Assembly: GCF_000720765.1 (NCBI RefSeq)
Contig: NZ_JODC01000012.1
Location: 62,001-126,000 of the forward strand
Direction of reading: 5' to 3'
Origin: Streptomyces sp. NRRL S-646
GTDB lineage: Bacteria; Actinomycetota; Actinomycetes; Streptomycetales; Streptomycetaceae
Length of the DNA: 64,000 nt
Positions 43,072 to 54,720 of this stretch are shown here, one piece after another. The position numbers were made by a program, and so were the translations under genes. Every line of letters begins with the position of its first letter. Position 1 is the stretch's first letter. The notes beneath the pieces are model-generated. The model saw nothing but the letters and a program-made list of their open reading frames with translations, did not search any database and had not been told where the DNA came from.

Positions 43072-44643
43072 TCAGACGCCTTCCGCCACCTTGAAGGCGA
43101 TCCCGTCGAGGATGTCGTGCTCGCTGACCACGACTTCCTCGGCGTCGATCCGCTCCATGATCGACAGCAGTACGAGGGCCCCCGCGGCGATGACGTCGAC
43201 GCGTCCCGGGTGCATGGAGGGGACGGCCGCGCGCTCGGCGTGGGTGGAGTGCAGCAGCCACTCGGTGATCTCGCGGACCTTGTCGAGGGAGATCCGGGAG
43301 TGGTGGATGCGCTCGGAGTCGTACTCGGGCAGCTCCTGCGCGATCGACGACACGGTCGTCACGGACCCGGCGAGCCCGACCAGCGTGCGCGCCTCGCGCA
43401 GCGGGACCGTCTCCTCGGCGAGGTCGAGAGCCCGCTCGATGTCGGCCCGCATGGCCGCGATCTGCTCCTCGGCGGGCGGGTCCGTCACGGCGCCGTCCCG
43501 AACAAGGTGCCGCTCGGTCATCCGCACGCACCCGACATCGACGGAGCGCGCCGCGCGCACCTGGTCGTCGCCCACGACGAACTCGGTCGAGCCGCCGCCG
43601 ATGTCCACGACGAGGTACGGCTTGGCCAGGTCGTCACGGCCCGTCAGCTCCTTTGTCGCCCCCGTGAAGGAGAACTCGGCCTCCTGCTCGCCGGAGATGA
43701 CCTCGGGCTCGACACCCAGGATGTCCACGACGCCCCGTACGAAGTCGTCGCGGTTCGAGGCGTCCCGGGAGGCCGACGTGGCCACGAACCGCACCTTCTC
43801 GGCGCCCAGTTCACGGATCACCTCCGCGTACTCCCGGCACGCCGCGAACGTCCGCTCCAGCGCCTCGGGGGCCAGCCGGCCGGTCCGGTCCACGTCCTGC
43901 CCGAGCCGCACGATCGTCATGCGCCGGTCGAGCTCCAGCAGTTCACCGGTGGTCGGATTGACGTCCGCAACAAGCAGCCGGATGGAGTTCGTACCGCAGT
44001 CGACGGCGGCGACCCGGCTGAAGCCGGCGGGGACGAGGGGGGCGTACGCGAAGAAGCCGCTGCGGACCTCGGTGGGGTCGGTGACCTCGCCCTCCTCCTC
44101 GGGGAGCTCGTCCGCCGGGTCGGGGGCAACCAACGGCTGCACGCACGGTCCCTTCAGCCACCACTCCGGCAGCATCGCGATCGCCTCGTCGCCCAGCGGG
44201 TTGACGCCGGGGCCCGCGGCCAGCGAGTGGCCCACCAGCACATGCAGGCACTTCACCCGGTCGGGCATGCCGCCCGCGCTGGGGAAGCCCTCCAGGACCT
44301 CGATGGCGTCACGGCGCGCGATGTAGTCCTCGTGCGCGGCGCGGTAGGCGGCGGCGAGTTCCGGGTCGGTCCCGAGCCGCTCCGTCATCTCCTTCATGAC
44401 GCCGTTCGCCTCCAGCGTGCCGATCGCCGAGGCAGCGCGCGGACACGTCAGGTAGTACGTCGTCGGGAAGGGCGTCCCGTCCGGCAGCCGTGGCGCCGTT
44501 TCCACGACGTCCGGCTGGCCGCACGGGCACCGGTGCGCGATCGCACGCAACCCTCGCGGCGGGCGCCCGAGCTGCTGCTTGAAGGCCTCGACGTCGGCGT
44601 CGGTGGGCTCGGTGCGCGGGGTGGGCGGCGGGGGCGTATCCAT
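43072..44643 (-). CDS. DUF501-Ppx/GppA fusion protein
   Basis: The 523-residue reading frame joins two families that are usually encoded by adjacent genes. Residues 15-185 are DUF501 (VEAFKQQLGRPPRGLRAIAHRCPCGQPDVV, MPDRVKCLHVLVGHSLAAGPGVNPLGDEA). Residues 212-523 are a Ppx/GppA phosphatase (VAAVDCGTNSIRLLVADV, FVATSASRDASNRDDF, YLVVDIGGGSTEFVVG, LVGLAGSVTTVSSIA). Ppx/GppA proteins hydrolyse polyphosphate or pppGpp. Between the parts there is no stop codon and no ATG, GTG or TTG start just before the Ppx domain, so fusion seems real. It is 45 bp downstream of the FtsB/DivIC gene in an eno-led group. Confidence 0.8.
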   Translation of the reverse strand: MDTPPPPTPRTEPTDADVEAFKQQLGRPPRGLRAIAHRCPCGQPDVVETAPRLPDGTPFPTTYYLTCPRAASAIGTLEANGVMKEMTERLGTDPELAAAYRAAHEDYIARRDAIEVLEGFPSAGGMPDRVKCLHVLVGHSLAAGPGVNPLGDEAIAMLPEWWLKGPCVQPLVAPDPADELPEEEGEVTDPTEVRSGFFAYAPLVPAGFSRVAAVDCGTNSIRLLVADVNPTTGELLELDRRMTIVRLGQDVDRTGRLAPEALERTFAACREYAEVIRELGAEKVRFVATSASRDASNRDDFVRGVVDILGVEPEVISGEQEAEFSFTGATKELTGRDDLAKPYLVVDIGGGSTEFVVGDDQVRAARSVDVGCVRMTERHLVRDGAVTDPPAEEQIAAMRADIERALDLAEETVPLREARTLVGLAGSVTTVSSIAQELPEYDSERIHHSRISLDKVREITEWLLHSTHAERAAVPSMHPGRVDVIAAGALVLLSIMERIDAEEVVVSEHDILDGIAFKVAEGV

Positions 44644-44688
44644 GCCTCTACTGAATTCCTCTGTCGGTTCACTGGTCGGAGGTTCTGA

Positions 44689-45165
44689 TCACTGGTCGGA
44701 GGCGTCCGACTTGTCGACCCCGTCCCAGACGTTCGTGTACCAGGGGCGGTGGCCCGCGCCCTGCTCGAAGCGCGACTGCTTGGCGGTGTTCGGGTCGATC
44801 ACGACGTAACTGGTCTCCCCGGGCAGCACATAGTGCAGCCGCAGCCGGATCTGCTGCTCGGCGTACTCGTCGTCCTGCCAGCGCGCCTTCAGGTCGCGCA
44901 GCTGCTCGACCCGCGCCCTGGCCTGCTCCTTCTGCCGCTGGAGATCGGCGATCTGGGAGCGCTGGGAGACGTACTGCCTTATGGGGTACGCGAGGGCAAC
45001 CACCATCGAGCACAGCACCAGGGCGAGCAGCGCCGCCCGGCCCGTCAGCCGCGACCGGCGGGCCTGCCGCTTGGTCTGGGAGCGGTAGACCCGGGCCGCC
45101 GTCTGCTCGCCGAGCAGCCTGATCCTGGTCGCGGTGGAGAACCGGTCCCGGTCCTTCACGGCCAT
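44689..45165 (-). CDS. FtsB/DivIC-type septum formation initiator
   Basis: The 158-residue protein has a basic cytoplasmic N-terminus and a single transmembrane helix (AALLALVLCSMVVALAYPI). A coiled coil (VSQRSQIADLQRQKEQARARVEQLRDLKARWQDDEYAEQQIRLRLHYVLPGE) follows, then a short tail. This is the FtsB/DivIC arrangement in the divisome. GGGAGG lies 7 nt before the ATG. It follows eno by 110 bp in the same direction, a conserved actinobacterial order. Confidence 0.9.
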   Translation of the reverse strand: MAVKDRDRFSTATRIRLLGEQTAARVYRSQTKRQARRSRLTGRAALLALVLCSMVVALAYPIRQYVSQRSQIADLQRQKEQARARVEQLRDLKARWQDDEYAEQQIRLRLHYVLPGETSYVVIDPNTAKQSRFEQGAGHRPWYTNVWDGVDKSDASDQ

Positions 45166-45188
45166 GTCCCCGCCTCCCGTCACACGTG

Positions 45189-45232
45189 CGTACGTCCCCG
45201 CACACGGTACGGGACCGGTACGGGGACGTACG
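45189..45232 (-). terminator. hairpin between eno and the septum gene
   Basis: CGTACGTCCCCG (45189-45200) and CGGGGACGTACG (45221-45232) are perfect 12-bp arms. A second small hairpin GGCTAAG-G-CTTAGCC (45240-45254) sits just before the eno stop side. Together they may attenuate read-through into the division gene. Confidence 0.6.
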
Positions 45233-45275
45233 TACGACTGGCTAAGGCTTAGCCCAGAGTGGGTCAGCCGTTGGC

Positions 45276-46719
<1,444 letters not shown>

Positions 46720-46761
46720 CCCCGCCCCGGTGCGTACGGGGGAACACGCACCGGAGCGGGG
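46720..46761 (-). terminator. intrinsic terminator of rpfA
   Basis: CCCCGCCCCGGTGCGT (46720-46735) pairs with ACGCACCGGAGCGGGG (46746-46761). On the minus strand the stem is followed by TTCTTTTTG, a true U-tract, so this ends the rpfA transcript before the eno promoter. Confidence 0.82.
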
Positions 46762-46855
46762 AGCCCGTGGGGGACGGGGGTGACCCTCACGTGTCCTCCA
46801 TGATGGGGGACACGACTGTGAGGGCGCTGTGGTTCAGCAGGCCGTCAGCCCTGTG

Positions 46856-47911
<1,056 letters not shown>

Positions 47912-48892
47912 CTATTCGGTACCGAGTTTCAGGGTCTGACCGGCGAAGATGTGGTTCGGGTCGGCGCCGATGGCCTTCTTGTTCTCGGCGTAGAGCGCCC
48001 GCCACCCGCCGTCCAGGTCAAGGGAGTCGGCGATGGAGGCGAGGGTGTCACCGGCGTGGACGGTGTACGTGTCGTCCGTGCGGCTGTCGGTCTCTGTCTT
48101 GTCGGCGGCCTTGCCGGCAGTCTCTTCGGCGCTGGCACCACGGTGGCGGCCGGTGCCGATCGCACCGGTGTCGACGAGGTTCCAAGTGGCCGCCGGCGGC
48201 TCGGAATTGTCCGAGTCGTCACCCTTCACGTTGCCCGTGGACGAGCTGTCGCCACCCTGCGAGTTGCCCGTCGCCTTCTTGGACGGAGAGGTGGACGGCG
48301 AGGCAGATGTACCGGATTCGGTGGAGTTGTCCGACGCACTCGCGGAAGACGAAGGGGAGGCGCTGGAGGACGAGCCGGAGGACGAATCCGACGAAGAGGA
48401 CTCATTGGAAGCGCTGCCCGAGGAGTTGGACAGACCAGTTGAGTCGGACGCCCCGGATGAATCGGACGAACCGGAACCGCCGTCCAGCACACCGGTGTCG
48501 ATGTCGGCCGAACCCGAGTCCTTGGTCAGCCCGGAGGTCAGTCCGCAGGTGTGGAAGGCGCCGACGCCCTGGTCGTCCAGGAGCTTCTCGGCGACGGCTA
48601 TCTGCTGGTTGCGGCTGGCGAGGTCGGCGCTGGGGGCGTAGTCGAGGCCGCCGTACTTCTCCCAGTTCTCCTGGGTGAACTTGAGCCCGCCGTAGAACCC
48701 GTTGCCGCTGTTCTCGCTCCAGGAGCCGCCCGTCTCGCACTGGGCCACCTTGTCCCACGTGGTGCCGTCGGCGGCGCTCGCGCCGCCCGCGGCGAAGAGC
48801 GGGATCGCGATGGCGGAGCCGGTCACTCCGGCCGCGACGAGGAGAGCCGGAGCCTGACGGGGGCGACGGTGTCGACCGTTCCCGGAGAGCAT
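47912..48892 (-). CDS. second resuscitation-promoting factor with Ser-rich linker and LysM
   Basis: The 326-residue secreted protein has a signal peptide (about 1-37, ending GGASA) and an Rpf domain with catalytic Glu in KVAQCETGGSWSENSGNGFYGGLKF (about 45-70). A long Ser/Asp-rich linker (about 125-250) leads to a C-terminal LysM (about 275-325: TYTVHAGDTLASIADSLDLDGGWRALYAENKKAIG). No ydaO structure precedes it, so it is regulated differently from its downstream tandem partner. Confidence 0.88.
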   Translation of the reverse strand: MLSGNGRHRRPRQAPALLVAAGVTGSAIAIPLFAAGGASAADGTTWDKVAQCETGGSWSENSGNGFYGGLKFTQENWEKYGGLDYAPSADLASRNQQIAVAEKLLDDQGVGAFHTCGLTSGLTKDSGSADIDTGVLDGGSGSSDSSGASDSTGLSNSSGSASNESSSSDSSSGSSSSASPSSSASASDNSTESGTSASPSTSPSKKATGNSQGGDSSSTGNVKGDDSDNSEPPAATWNLVDTGAIGTGRHRGASAEETAGKAADKTETDSRTDDTYTVHAGDTLASIADSLDLDGGWRALYAENKKAIGADPNHIFAGQTLKLGTE

Positions 48893-49110
48893 GCGGAGAC
48901 CTTTCGCAAGACAGCAATAACCGCGCGGTGCATGACACCGACAGGCGTTCGAGACCACCGCGCTGGTCCGTGAACCTAACGGCTGCCGATCACTTGTCAC
49001 AAGTTAATGCCGCGTAGATCACGTGAAGATCACAGACTTGAGCGCGCGTCACCATTGACCGGTTCGCCGCGGCGGCGCATCCACCAGCGGGCTCCCGATA
49101 CGGTCGTCCT

Positions 49111-50349
49111 GTGAACGTCCCGAACACCGCTCCCGAACTCTTCACCTGGGAATTCGCCGGCGACCCGTATCCGGCCTACGCCTGGCTGCGCGAGCACTCC
49201 CCCGTCCACTGGACGAAACTTCCCAGCGGGGTCGAGGCATGGCTGGTGACCCGCTACGCCGACGCACGTCAGGCACTCGCGGACGGGCGGCTCTCGAAGA
49301 ACCCCGAGCATCACGCCGAGGACGCGCAGGGCAAGAGCAGGACCGGTATCCCGGGTGAGCGCAGCGCCAATCTCATGACGCATCTGCTCAATATCGACCC
49401 GCCGGACCACACCCGGCTGCGCCGTCTCGTCTCCAAGGCGTTCACCCCCCGCCGGGTGGCCGAATTCGCGCCGCGCGTGCAGGAGTTGACGGACGACCTC
49501 ATCGACCGGTTCGCGCCGCACGGCGAGGCCGATCTCATCCACGACTTCGCGTTCCCCCTCCCCATCCATGCGATCTGCGATCTGCTCGGGGTCCCGCGCG
49601 AGGACCAGGACGACTTCCGCGACTGGGCGGGGATGATGATCCGGCACGGCGGAGGCCCGCGCGGCGGCGTCGCCCGCTCCGTGAAGAAGATCCGCGGTTA
49701 CCTCGCCGAACTCATCCACCGCAAGCGGGGCGACCTCGGCGAGGACCTGATCTCGGGCCTCATCCGCGCCTCCGACCACGGCGAGCACCTCACGGAGAAC
49801 GAGGCCGCCGCGATGTGCTTCGTGCTTCTCTTCGCCGGCTTCGAGACCACCATCAACCTGATCGGCAACGGGACCTACGCGCTGTTGCGCAATCCGGGGC
49901 AGCGGCAGCGGCTCCAGGAATCGATCGGGCGCGGTGAGAGCGCACTGCTCGACACCGGTATAGAGGAACTGCTCCGCTTCGACGGTCCCGTGGAACTGGC
50001 CACCTGGCGCTTCGCCACCGAGCCGCTGACGATCGGCGGGCAGCGCATCGCCACCGGCGACCCCGTCCTGGTCGTCCTGGCCGCGGCGGACCGCGACCCC
50101 GCCCGCTTCTCGGAGCCCGACACCCTCGATCTCTCCCGCCGGGACAACCAGCACCTCGGATACGGCCACGGCATCCACTACTGTCTCGGCGCGCCCCTGG
50201 CCCGTCTCGAAGGCCGCACCGCCCTGGAGACCCTGCTGCGCCGCCTCCCCGACCTCGAGCTCGCCGCAGACCCCGCCGATCTGCGCTGGCGGGGCGGGCT
50301 CATCATGCGCGGACTACGAGACCTGCCCGTGCGGTTCACCGCCGCCTGA
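49111..50349 (+). CDS. cytochrome P450
   Basis: The 412-residue P450 has the I-helix oxygen-binding motif LLFAGFETT (about 246), ExxR in EELLR, and the heme-Cys loop LGYGHGIHYCLGAPLA (about 350-365). The size and sequence style fit soluble class I bacterial P450s of the CYP107 type. Substrate and redox partner are unknown and no ferredoxin gene is adjacent. The GTG start lies 6 nt after a TACGGT hexamer, suggesting a leaderless mRNA. The last 36 bases overlap the convergent mazG gene. Confidence 0.9.
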   Translation: MNVPNTAPELFTWEFAGDPYPAYAWLREHSPVHWTKLPSGVEAWLVTRYADARQALADGRLSKNPEHHAEDAQGKSRTGIPGERSANLMTHLLNIDPPDHTRLRRLVSKAFTPRRVAEFAPRVQELTDDLIDRFAPHGEADLIHDFAFPLPIHAICDLLGVPREDQDDFRDWAGMMIRHGGGPRGGVARSVKKIRGYLAELIHRKRGDLGEDLISGLIRASDHGEHLTENEAAAMCFVLLFAGFETTINLIGNGTYALLRNPGQRQRLQESIGRGESALLDTGIEELLRFDGPVELATWRFATEPLTIGGQRIATGDPVLVVLAAADRDPARFSEPDTLDLSRRDNQHLGYGHGIHYCLGAPLARLEGRTALETLLRRLPDLELAADPADLRWRGGLIMRGLRDLPVRFTAA

Positions 50350-51324
50350 CCGGCTCCGGCCCTCCGTCTCCTTGATCGCGTCCCGGTAGGCCCGGGCCGC
50401 CGCCCGCAGCGCGGCCTCCGGGTCCACGCCCGCCGCCTCGGCGCGCACCGCCAGCGCGAGCAACTCGTAACCGACGCCTTCGAGTTGGGGCAGCGGAACC
50501 TCCAGGCCCGCCGTCCGCACCCGCGAGGCCAGCTTCGCCGCGAGGGCCAGGCCCGGCTGGCCCAGCGGGATGCCCTCCGTCACCGAGGTGCGCTGCTTCT
50601 CGACCGCCTTGGTGCGCAGCCAGTGCTCCTTGACCTCCTCGGGTGTGGAGGCGGTCTCGTCACCGAAGACGTGCGGGTGGCGGTGGATGAGCTTGGTGAC
50701 GATCCCGGCGGCCACGTCGTCGACGGAGAAGGGGGCGTCCGGGTCCTCCTCGGCTATACGGGCGTGGAAGACCACCTGGAGCAGGACGTCGCCCAGTTCC
50801 TCGCGCAGTTCGTCGCGGTCGCCCTCCTCGATCGCCTCGACGAGTTCGTACGCCTCCTCGATGCCGTACTTCGCCAGGCCCTTGTGGGTCTGCTGGGACG
50901 ACCACGGGCACTCGGCGCGGATGCGGTCCATGACCTGGACGAGGTCCAGGAGGCGGGCGCCCGGGAGGTCGTAGGAGGCGGGGAGCAGCTCCAGGTCCGG
51001 CATCTGCACGCGTCCGGAGCCGGCGAGGCGGGCCAGGCCGTCGGTGAGGGCCGGCTCGCCCTCACCGGTCGCGACCACGACGACCGTGCGGCCGCCCGCG
51101 CACACGTCGACCAGTTCCTCGGCGGTGGGGGCGGCGTCGTCGATCCGTATGCCCGCCTCCCGCAGATACGGCAGCTGCGGGTGGGCGCCGTCCGAGCACA
51201 GCACACGGTCGGCGGCGTGCAGGGCCTGCCAGGCGGGCCAGGACAGCAGGCCGGGCGCGACGCGGTGGCTGGTGGTGAGCAGGACGATGCGGCCGGGGGC
51301 CTGTTCGGAGCTGGTTGCGTTCAC
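50314..51324 (-). CDS. mazG: MazG nucleotide pyrophosphohydrolase with N-terminal methylase-like domain
   Basis: The 336-residue protein has an N-terminal part of about 115 residues resembling tetrapyrrole methylase domains of YabN-type proteins (GRIVLLTTSHRVAPGLLSW). The MazG domain (about 115-225) has EEAYELVEAIEEGDRDELREELGDVLLQVVFHA, whose Glu/Asp bind magnesium. MazG removes pyrophosphate from nucleoside triphosphates, including damaged ones. I chose GTG 51324 (MNATSSEQAP); a GTG at 51342 is possible. It overlaps the P450 3' end. Confidence 0.88.
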   Translation of the reverse strand: MNATSSEQAPGRIVLLTTSHRVAPGLLSWPAWQALHAADRVLCSDGAHPQLPYLREAGIRIDDAAPTAEELVDVCAGGRTVVVVATGEGEPALTDGLARLAGSGRVQMPDLELLPASYDLPGARLLDLVQVMDRIRAECPWSSQQTHKGLAKYGIEEAYELVEAIEEGDRDELREELGDVLLQVVFHARIAEEDPDAPFSVDDVAAGIVTKLIHRHPHVFGDETASTPEEVKEHWLRTKAVEKQRTSVTEGIPLGQPGLALAAKLASRVRTAGLEVPLPQLEGVGYELLALAVRAEAAGVDPEAALRAAARAYRDAIKETEGRSRSGGGEPHGQVS

Positions 51325-51424
51325 GATCCGAACGTAACGCACAGCGCCGACAGCCCCAGAGGTTGTCCACAGGGCTGTGGTCCGCAGGGCCGCTGTCCAC
51401 AGGGTCGGCGGCCCTGGAGGACCG

Positions 51425-52072
51425 TTACGCCGTCTGCTGTGTACCGGTCGCCGTGACCTCTCGCACCCACGGGGTCTTCGCGTCGACGCGGCTGCTCTTC
51501 TGGACGTCCCAGGTGCCGTAGCGCGGGTTGAGGTCGACGTGGAGTTCCTTGGACGCCTTGGACAGGGCGTTCCAGAAGGCCGGCTTGCTGGTGTCGGCGC
51601 CGAGGGCCTGGGCCAGCTTCTGGGCCTCCAGCTGCAGGCGCAGGTTCTCGTCCAGGCGCTGCGGGGCGACGCCGTACTGCTGGAGCCAGGCCGTCTGCAG
51701 TGCCTTGGAGCCGCCGACCTGCTGTTCCAGGCCGGTGCGCATCTGCTGGACCTCCTTGGGCGTGACGCTCACGCCCGCGTCCTGGGCGGCGCGGTGCAGC
51801 ACCTTGTCGATGACCATCCCGTGCAGGGTGTCGCGGGTGAGGCCGGCGGTCTGCGAGACGGCCTGCTTGTACTGCGCCTCGTCCTTCACGGCCGCCCGCT
51901 GCGCCGTGCGCACCTCGTTCACCCGGGTCTCCAGCTGCGCCACGGTGATCCGCTGACCGCCGACGACGGCTGCCGCACCGGGGTGCGCATCGCTGCCGCA
52001 GGCGGTCAGGAGGGGGGCCGCGGCGGCGATCGCGGCGGTGAGGACGAGCGCGGTGCGACGGCGGCGGTGCAA
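51425..52072 (-). CDS. SurA-like lipoprotein
   Basis: The 215-residue lipoprotein starts with a TTG codon that has GGGAGG 5 nt upstream. The signal peptide and lipobox are LTAAIAAAAPLLTACGSD. The SurA-like N-terminal chaperone domain follows (VVGGQRITVAQLETRVNEVR, GLTRDTLHGMVIDKVLHRAAQDAGVSVTPKEVQQM). No PPIase domain is seen. It is 100 bp downstream of mazG. It may aid folding of exported proteins. Confidence 0.8.
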   Translation of the reverse strand: MHRRRRTALVLTAAIAAAAPLLTACGSDAHPGAAAVVGGQRITVAQLETRVNEVRTAQRAAVKDEAQYKQAVSQTAGLTRDTLHGMVIDKVLHRAAQDAGVSVTPKEVQQMRTGLEQQVGGSKALQTAWLQQYGVAPQRLDENLRLQLEAQKLAQALGADTSKPAFWNALSKASKELHVDLNPRYGTWDVQKSSRVDAKTPWVREVTATGTQQTA

Positions 52073-52215
52073 GGAAGCCTCCCGAGGAGATTGTGCGACG
52101 GTGCACAAAGTCTTGCGGTGATCGATGGTAGGCAGTGGGTCGGCTGTGGCCAACCCATTCGACCAACGATTCACCGCGACTTCGGGCACCGCCGCGCCTC
52201 GGCGGGTGCCGGAGG

Positions 52216-53043
52216 TCAGCCGGTGATGGCCACCGGGGCGTCCCACGCATCGCGGTCCACGGTGATCGTGTAGCCGTTCCGCGTCTCCTTGCTGTTGACC
52301 AGGTACTGGTGACCGCGGCTGTGGCCGGTGTACTGGGTCGGGCCGAAGGGCCAGTCAGCGGTCGTGGTGTTCTGCTTGTCCCACAGGGCGTACCAGAGGT
52401 TGCCCGGCAGGTCGGTCTTGTCGGCGGCGTTCGCGATCGCCTTCGCGCTGGAGCTGGTGAAGCCGTAGTAGCCGGCGCGGTACACCTTGGCGCGCAGCTC
52501 CTTGTCGAAGGCGCGGACGTAGGTGAGCACGGCGTTGTTGCACGACGTGTTCGTGATGTCGTACGACTCCATGTCCAGGTAGATCGGGCTGCCGGCCTTC
52601 ATGCCGAGTGCGGAGGACTTGGCGACGGCGTCGTCCGCGTCGGTCCTGCCGAGGGAGGCGGCCGTGGTGGCGGTGATCTTCTCGGGGCTGGAGCCGGACT
52701 GGCAGGGCGGCTGGGCGCCGACGTAGAGCGGGATGAGCTTCCAGCCGACCGTGCTGACCGACTTCACCCAGGAGGCGGTGAGGTTGGGCTGGGAGCAGCC
52801 GCGGTTCCTGCCGCCGACGTAGACGGCCGCGGCGCCGTAGAGGCCGCCCTTCCAGGCCTTCATCGCGGCGAGGGAGGGCGCGGCGCAGGTGTCGAAGGCG
52901 CGTCCGGTGTACGTCTTCTGCGCGGGCCAGGTCGTGGCGGCCATGGAGCTCTGAGCGGCGAGGCCGGCTCCCGCGACCACGGCGGCACCGGCGGCGGCCC
53001 AGGTGATGTATCTGCGCTTCTTGGACTGCCGATGACCGGCCAT
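52216..53043 (-). CDS. secreted DUF1906/glycoside-hydrolase-like protein
   Basis: The 275-residue exported protein has an N-terminal signal (KKRRYITWAAAGAAVVAGAGLAA) and a DUF1906 barrel like Rv2525c. It shows AFDTCAAPSLAAMKAWKGG, LIPLYVGAQPPC, YLDMESYD with acidic residues in a glycosidase-like site, and GYYGFTSSSAKAI. DUF1906 proteins are thought to act on cell-wall glycans. GGTGGGG-rich upstream sequence provides the ribosome-binding site. Confidence 0.82.
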   Translation of the reverse strand: MAGHRQSKKRRYITWAAAGAAVVAGAGLAAQSSMAATTWPAQKTYTGRAFDTCAAPSLAAMKAWKGGLYGAAAVYVGGRNRGCSQPNLTASWVKSVSTVGWKLIPLYVGAQPPCQSGSSPEKITATTAASLGRTDADDAVAKSSALGMKAGSPIYLDMESYDITNTSCNNAVLTYVRAFDKELRAKVYRAGYYGFTSSSAKAIANAADKTDLPGNLWYALWDKQNTTTADWPFGPTQYTGHSRGHQYLVNSKETRNGYTITVDRDAWDAPVAITG

Positions 53044-53184
53044 GTGTACCCCACCCCTGGTTGTGCCAAGCCCGGTTCTGCGTCGCCCGGCGTAAAACGA
53101 ACGGCAACCTATCCGGCGCCGCTCATGTGTTCGGGAAACGTAAGCCCTCAGAGATCACAAGAATCTCCCAGGAATCGGCAAAAT

Positions 53185-54720
53185 CTAGCCGCGCACCTGC
53201 CCCAACCACCCCAGGGTGCGGCGGATTTCGGCCGCGAGCGGGTGGCCGGGGCCGCGCAGGTGCTCCACGTCGAGCAGGAGCCGGGCGAGTGTGTCGTGGG
53301 CGGCGGCGCGGTCGCCGAGGGCGAGGAGGAGGTGGCCGATGCGGCGGCGGACGTCGTGGGCGAGCTCGGGGTCCCCGGCCACGTACTGGTTCTCGTAGTA
53401 CGGCAGCAGTGCGCGGTACTCGGCGAGCGCGGCGGCCGGTTCGCCGAGGGACTCCAGGCACTGGGCGGCCTCGTAGCGGAAGCGCAGCGACTGCGGGTCC
53501 GCCTGGCCCGCCTCGGCGGCGCGTTCGTCGGCGAGGCGGCGCAGTTCGGGCAGCGCGCGCCGGTACTGGCCGTCGTCCATGAGGGTGGCCGCGTACTGCT
53601 TGCGCAGGGTGCGGACGACCGGGGAGTGCTCGCCGTGCTGTTCGGCGGCGGCGGGCAGGATCGCGCCGAGGATGTCGACGGCCTGGGTGATGCGGCCCTC
53701 GCCGAGGAGGCGCTTGACCTCGTCGACGGCGCGGGCGACGTCGGGTTTCTCCGCCTTCTCGACCGCCGGGGTGACCGGGGCGGGCTGGGGCGCGGGGGTG
53801 CGGGCGCGGTCCGGCCAGGGGGCGTGCGGGCGCAGGAAGGGGCGGGTGGGGTCGAGGGGCGCCCCGGTGGGCGTCCCGCGCGCGGGCAGGAGCAGCGCCA
53901 GGTGTTCGTAGACCTCCTGCGCGGAGGCGGGGCGGTGCATCGGGTCCTTGGCGAGCAGGCGCAGCACCAGGGCTTCGAGGGCCTCGGGGACCTCGGGGCG
54001 GATACGGCGCACGGGCACCGGCGGCTCGTACAGGTGCCGGTGCAGTACACCGAGTGCCGTGGAGCCCGCGAACGGGACGTCACCGCTGAGGAGTTCGTGC
54101 AGCAGCACACCGAGCGCGTACAGGTCGGTGTACGGGCCGACCGCGCCGCCCATCGCCTGCTCGGGCGCCATGTAGGCGGGCGAGCCGATGGGGGTGCCGG
54201 TGTGGGTGAGACGGGTGGTGTCGGCGTCCATGACGGAGGCGACGCCGAGGTCGAGGACGGTGACCGTGCCGTCCTGCTTCACCATCACATTGCGCGGCTT
54301 GAGGTCGCGGTGGACGATCGGCACGGCGTGCACGGCGCTCAGTACGGCGCACAGTTGCGCGGCGACCGCGACCGCCCACTGCCAGGGGTAGGGGTCGTGC
54401 TCGGCGAGGTGGTCGGAGAGGTCGGCGCCGTCGACGTACTGCATGACGAGGAACAGCTCCTCGCCCTCGCTGCCCGCGTCGTGCACGGTGACCAGCCCGG
54501 GGTGGTCGACCTGCGCGGTCACCCGGCACTCGCGCACGAAGCGGCGGCGCAGTTCGTCGGCCTCCTGCCCGGCGACCTTGTCGGGGCGCAGCAGCTTCAC
54601 CGCCACACGCCGGTCGAGTCTTTGGTCGTACGCCGTCCAGACCTGGCCCATGCCGCCCTGCCCGATGAGCGTGGACAGCGCATAGCGGCCGGCGACGACC
54701 CGTCCTGCCGCCACGGTCAC
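53185..54720 (-). CDS. soluble Hanks-type Ser/Thr kinase with TPR-like tail
   Basis: The 511-residue kinase has a domain at about 12-270. It includes LIGQGGMGQVWTAYD (glycine loop), VAVKLL (Lys), HRDLKPRNVMV (catalytic loop), VLDLGVAS in place of the usual DFG, and GSPAYMAPEQ. The rest has a Pro-rich linker and helical repeats (about 330-500) resembling TPRs. There is no transmembrane helix or PASTA domain, so it acts in the cytosol. The GTG start overlaps the membrane-protein stop by four bases. Confidence 0.9.
   Translation of the reverse strand: MTVAAGRVVAGRYALSTLIGQGGMGQVWTAYDQRLDRRVAVKLLRPDKVAGQEADELRRRFVRECRVTAQVDHPGLVTVHDAGSEGEELFLVMQYVDGADLSDHLAEHDPYPWQWAVAVAAQLCAVLSAVHAVPIVHRDLKPRNVMVKQDGTVTVLDLGVASVMDADTTRLTHTGTPIGSPAYMAPEQAMGGAVGPYTDLYALGVLLHELLSGDVPFAGSTALGVLHRHLYEPPVPVRRIRPEVPEALEALVLRLLAKDPMHRPASAQEVYEHLALLLPARGTPTGAPLDPTRPFLRPHAPWPDRARTPAPQPAPVTPAVEKAEKPDVARAVDEVKRLLGEGRITQAVDILGAILPAAAEQHGEHSPVVRTLRKQYAATLMDDGQYRRALPELRRLADERAAEAGQADPQSLRFRYEAAQCLESLGEPAAALAEYRALLPYYENQYVAGDPELAHDVRRRIGHLLLALGDRAAAHDTLARLLLDVEHLRGPGHPLAAEIRRTLGWLGQVRG

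Noticed and set aside
53185..54720. Calling the DLG kinase a pseudokinase
   Set aside because: The catalytic HRDLKPRN loop, the VAVK lysine and the Asp of DLG are all present, and DLG occurs in active kinases.
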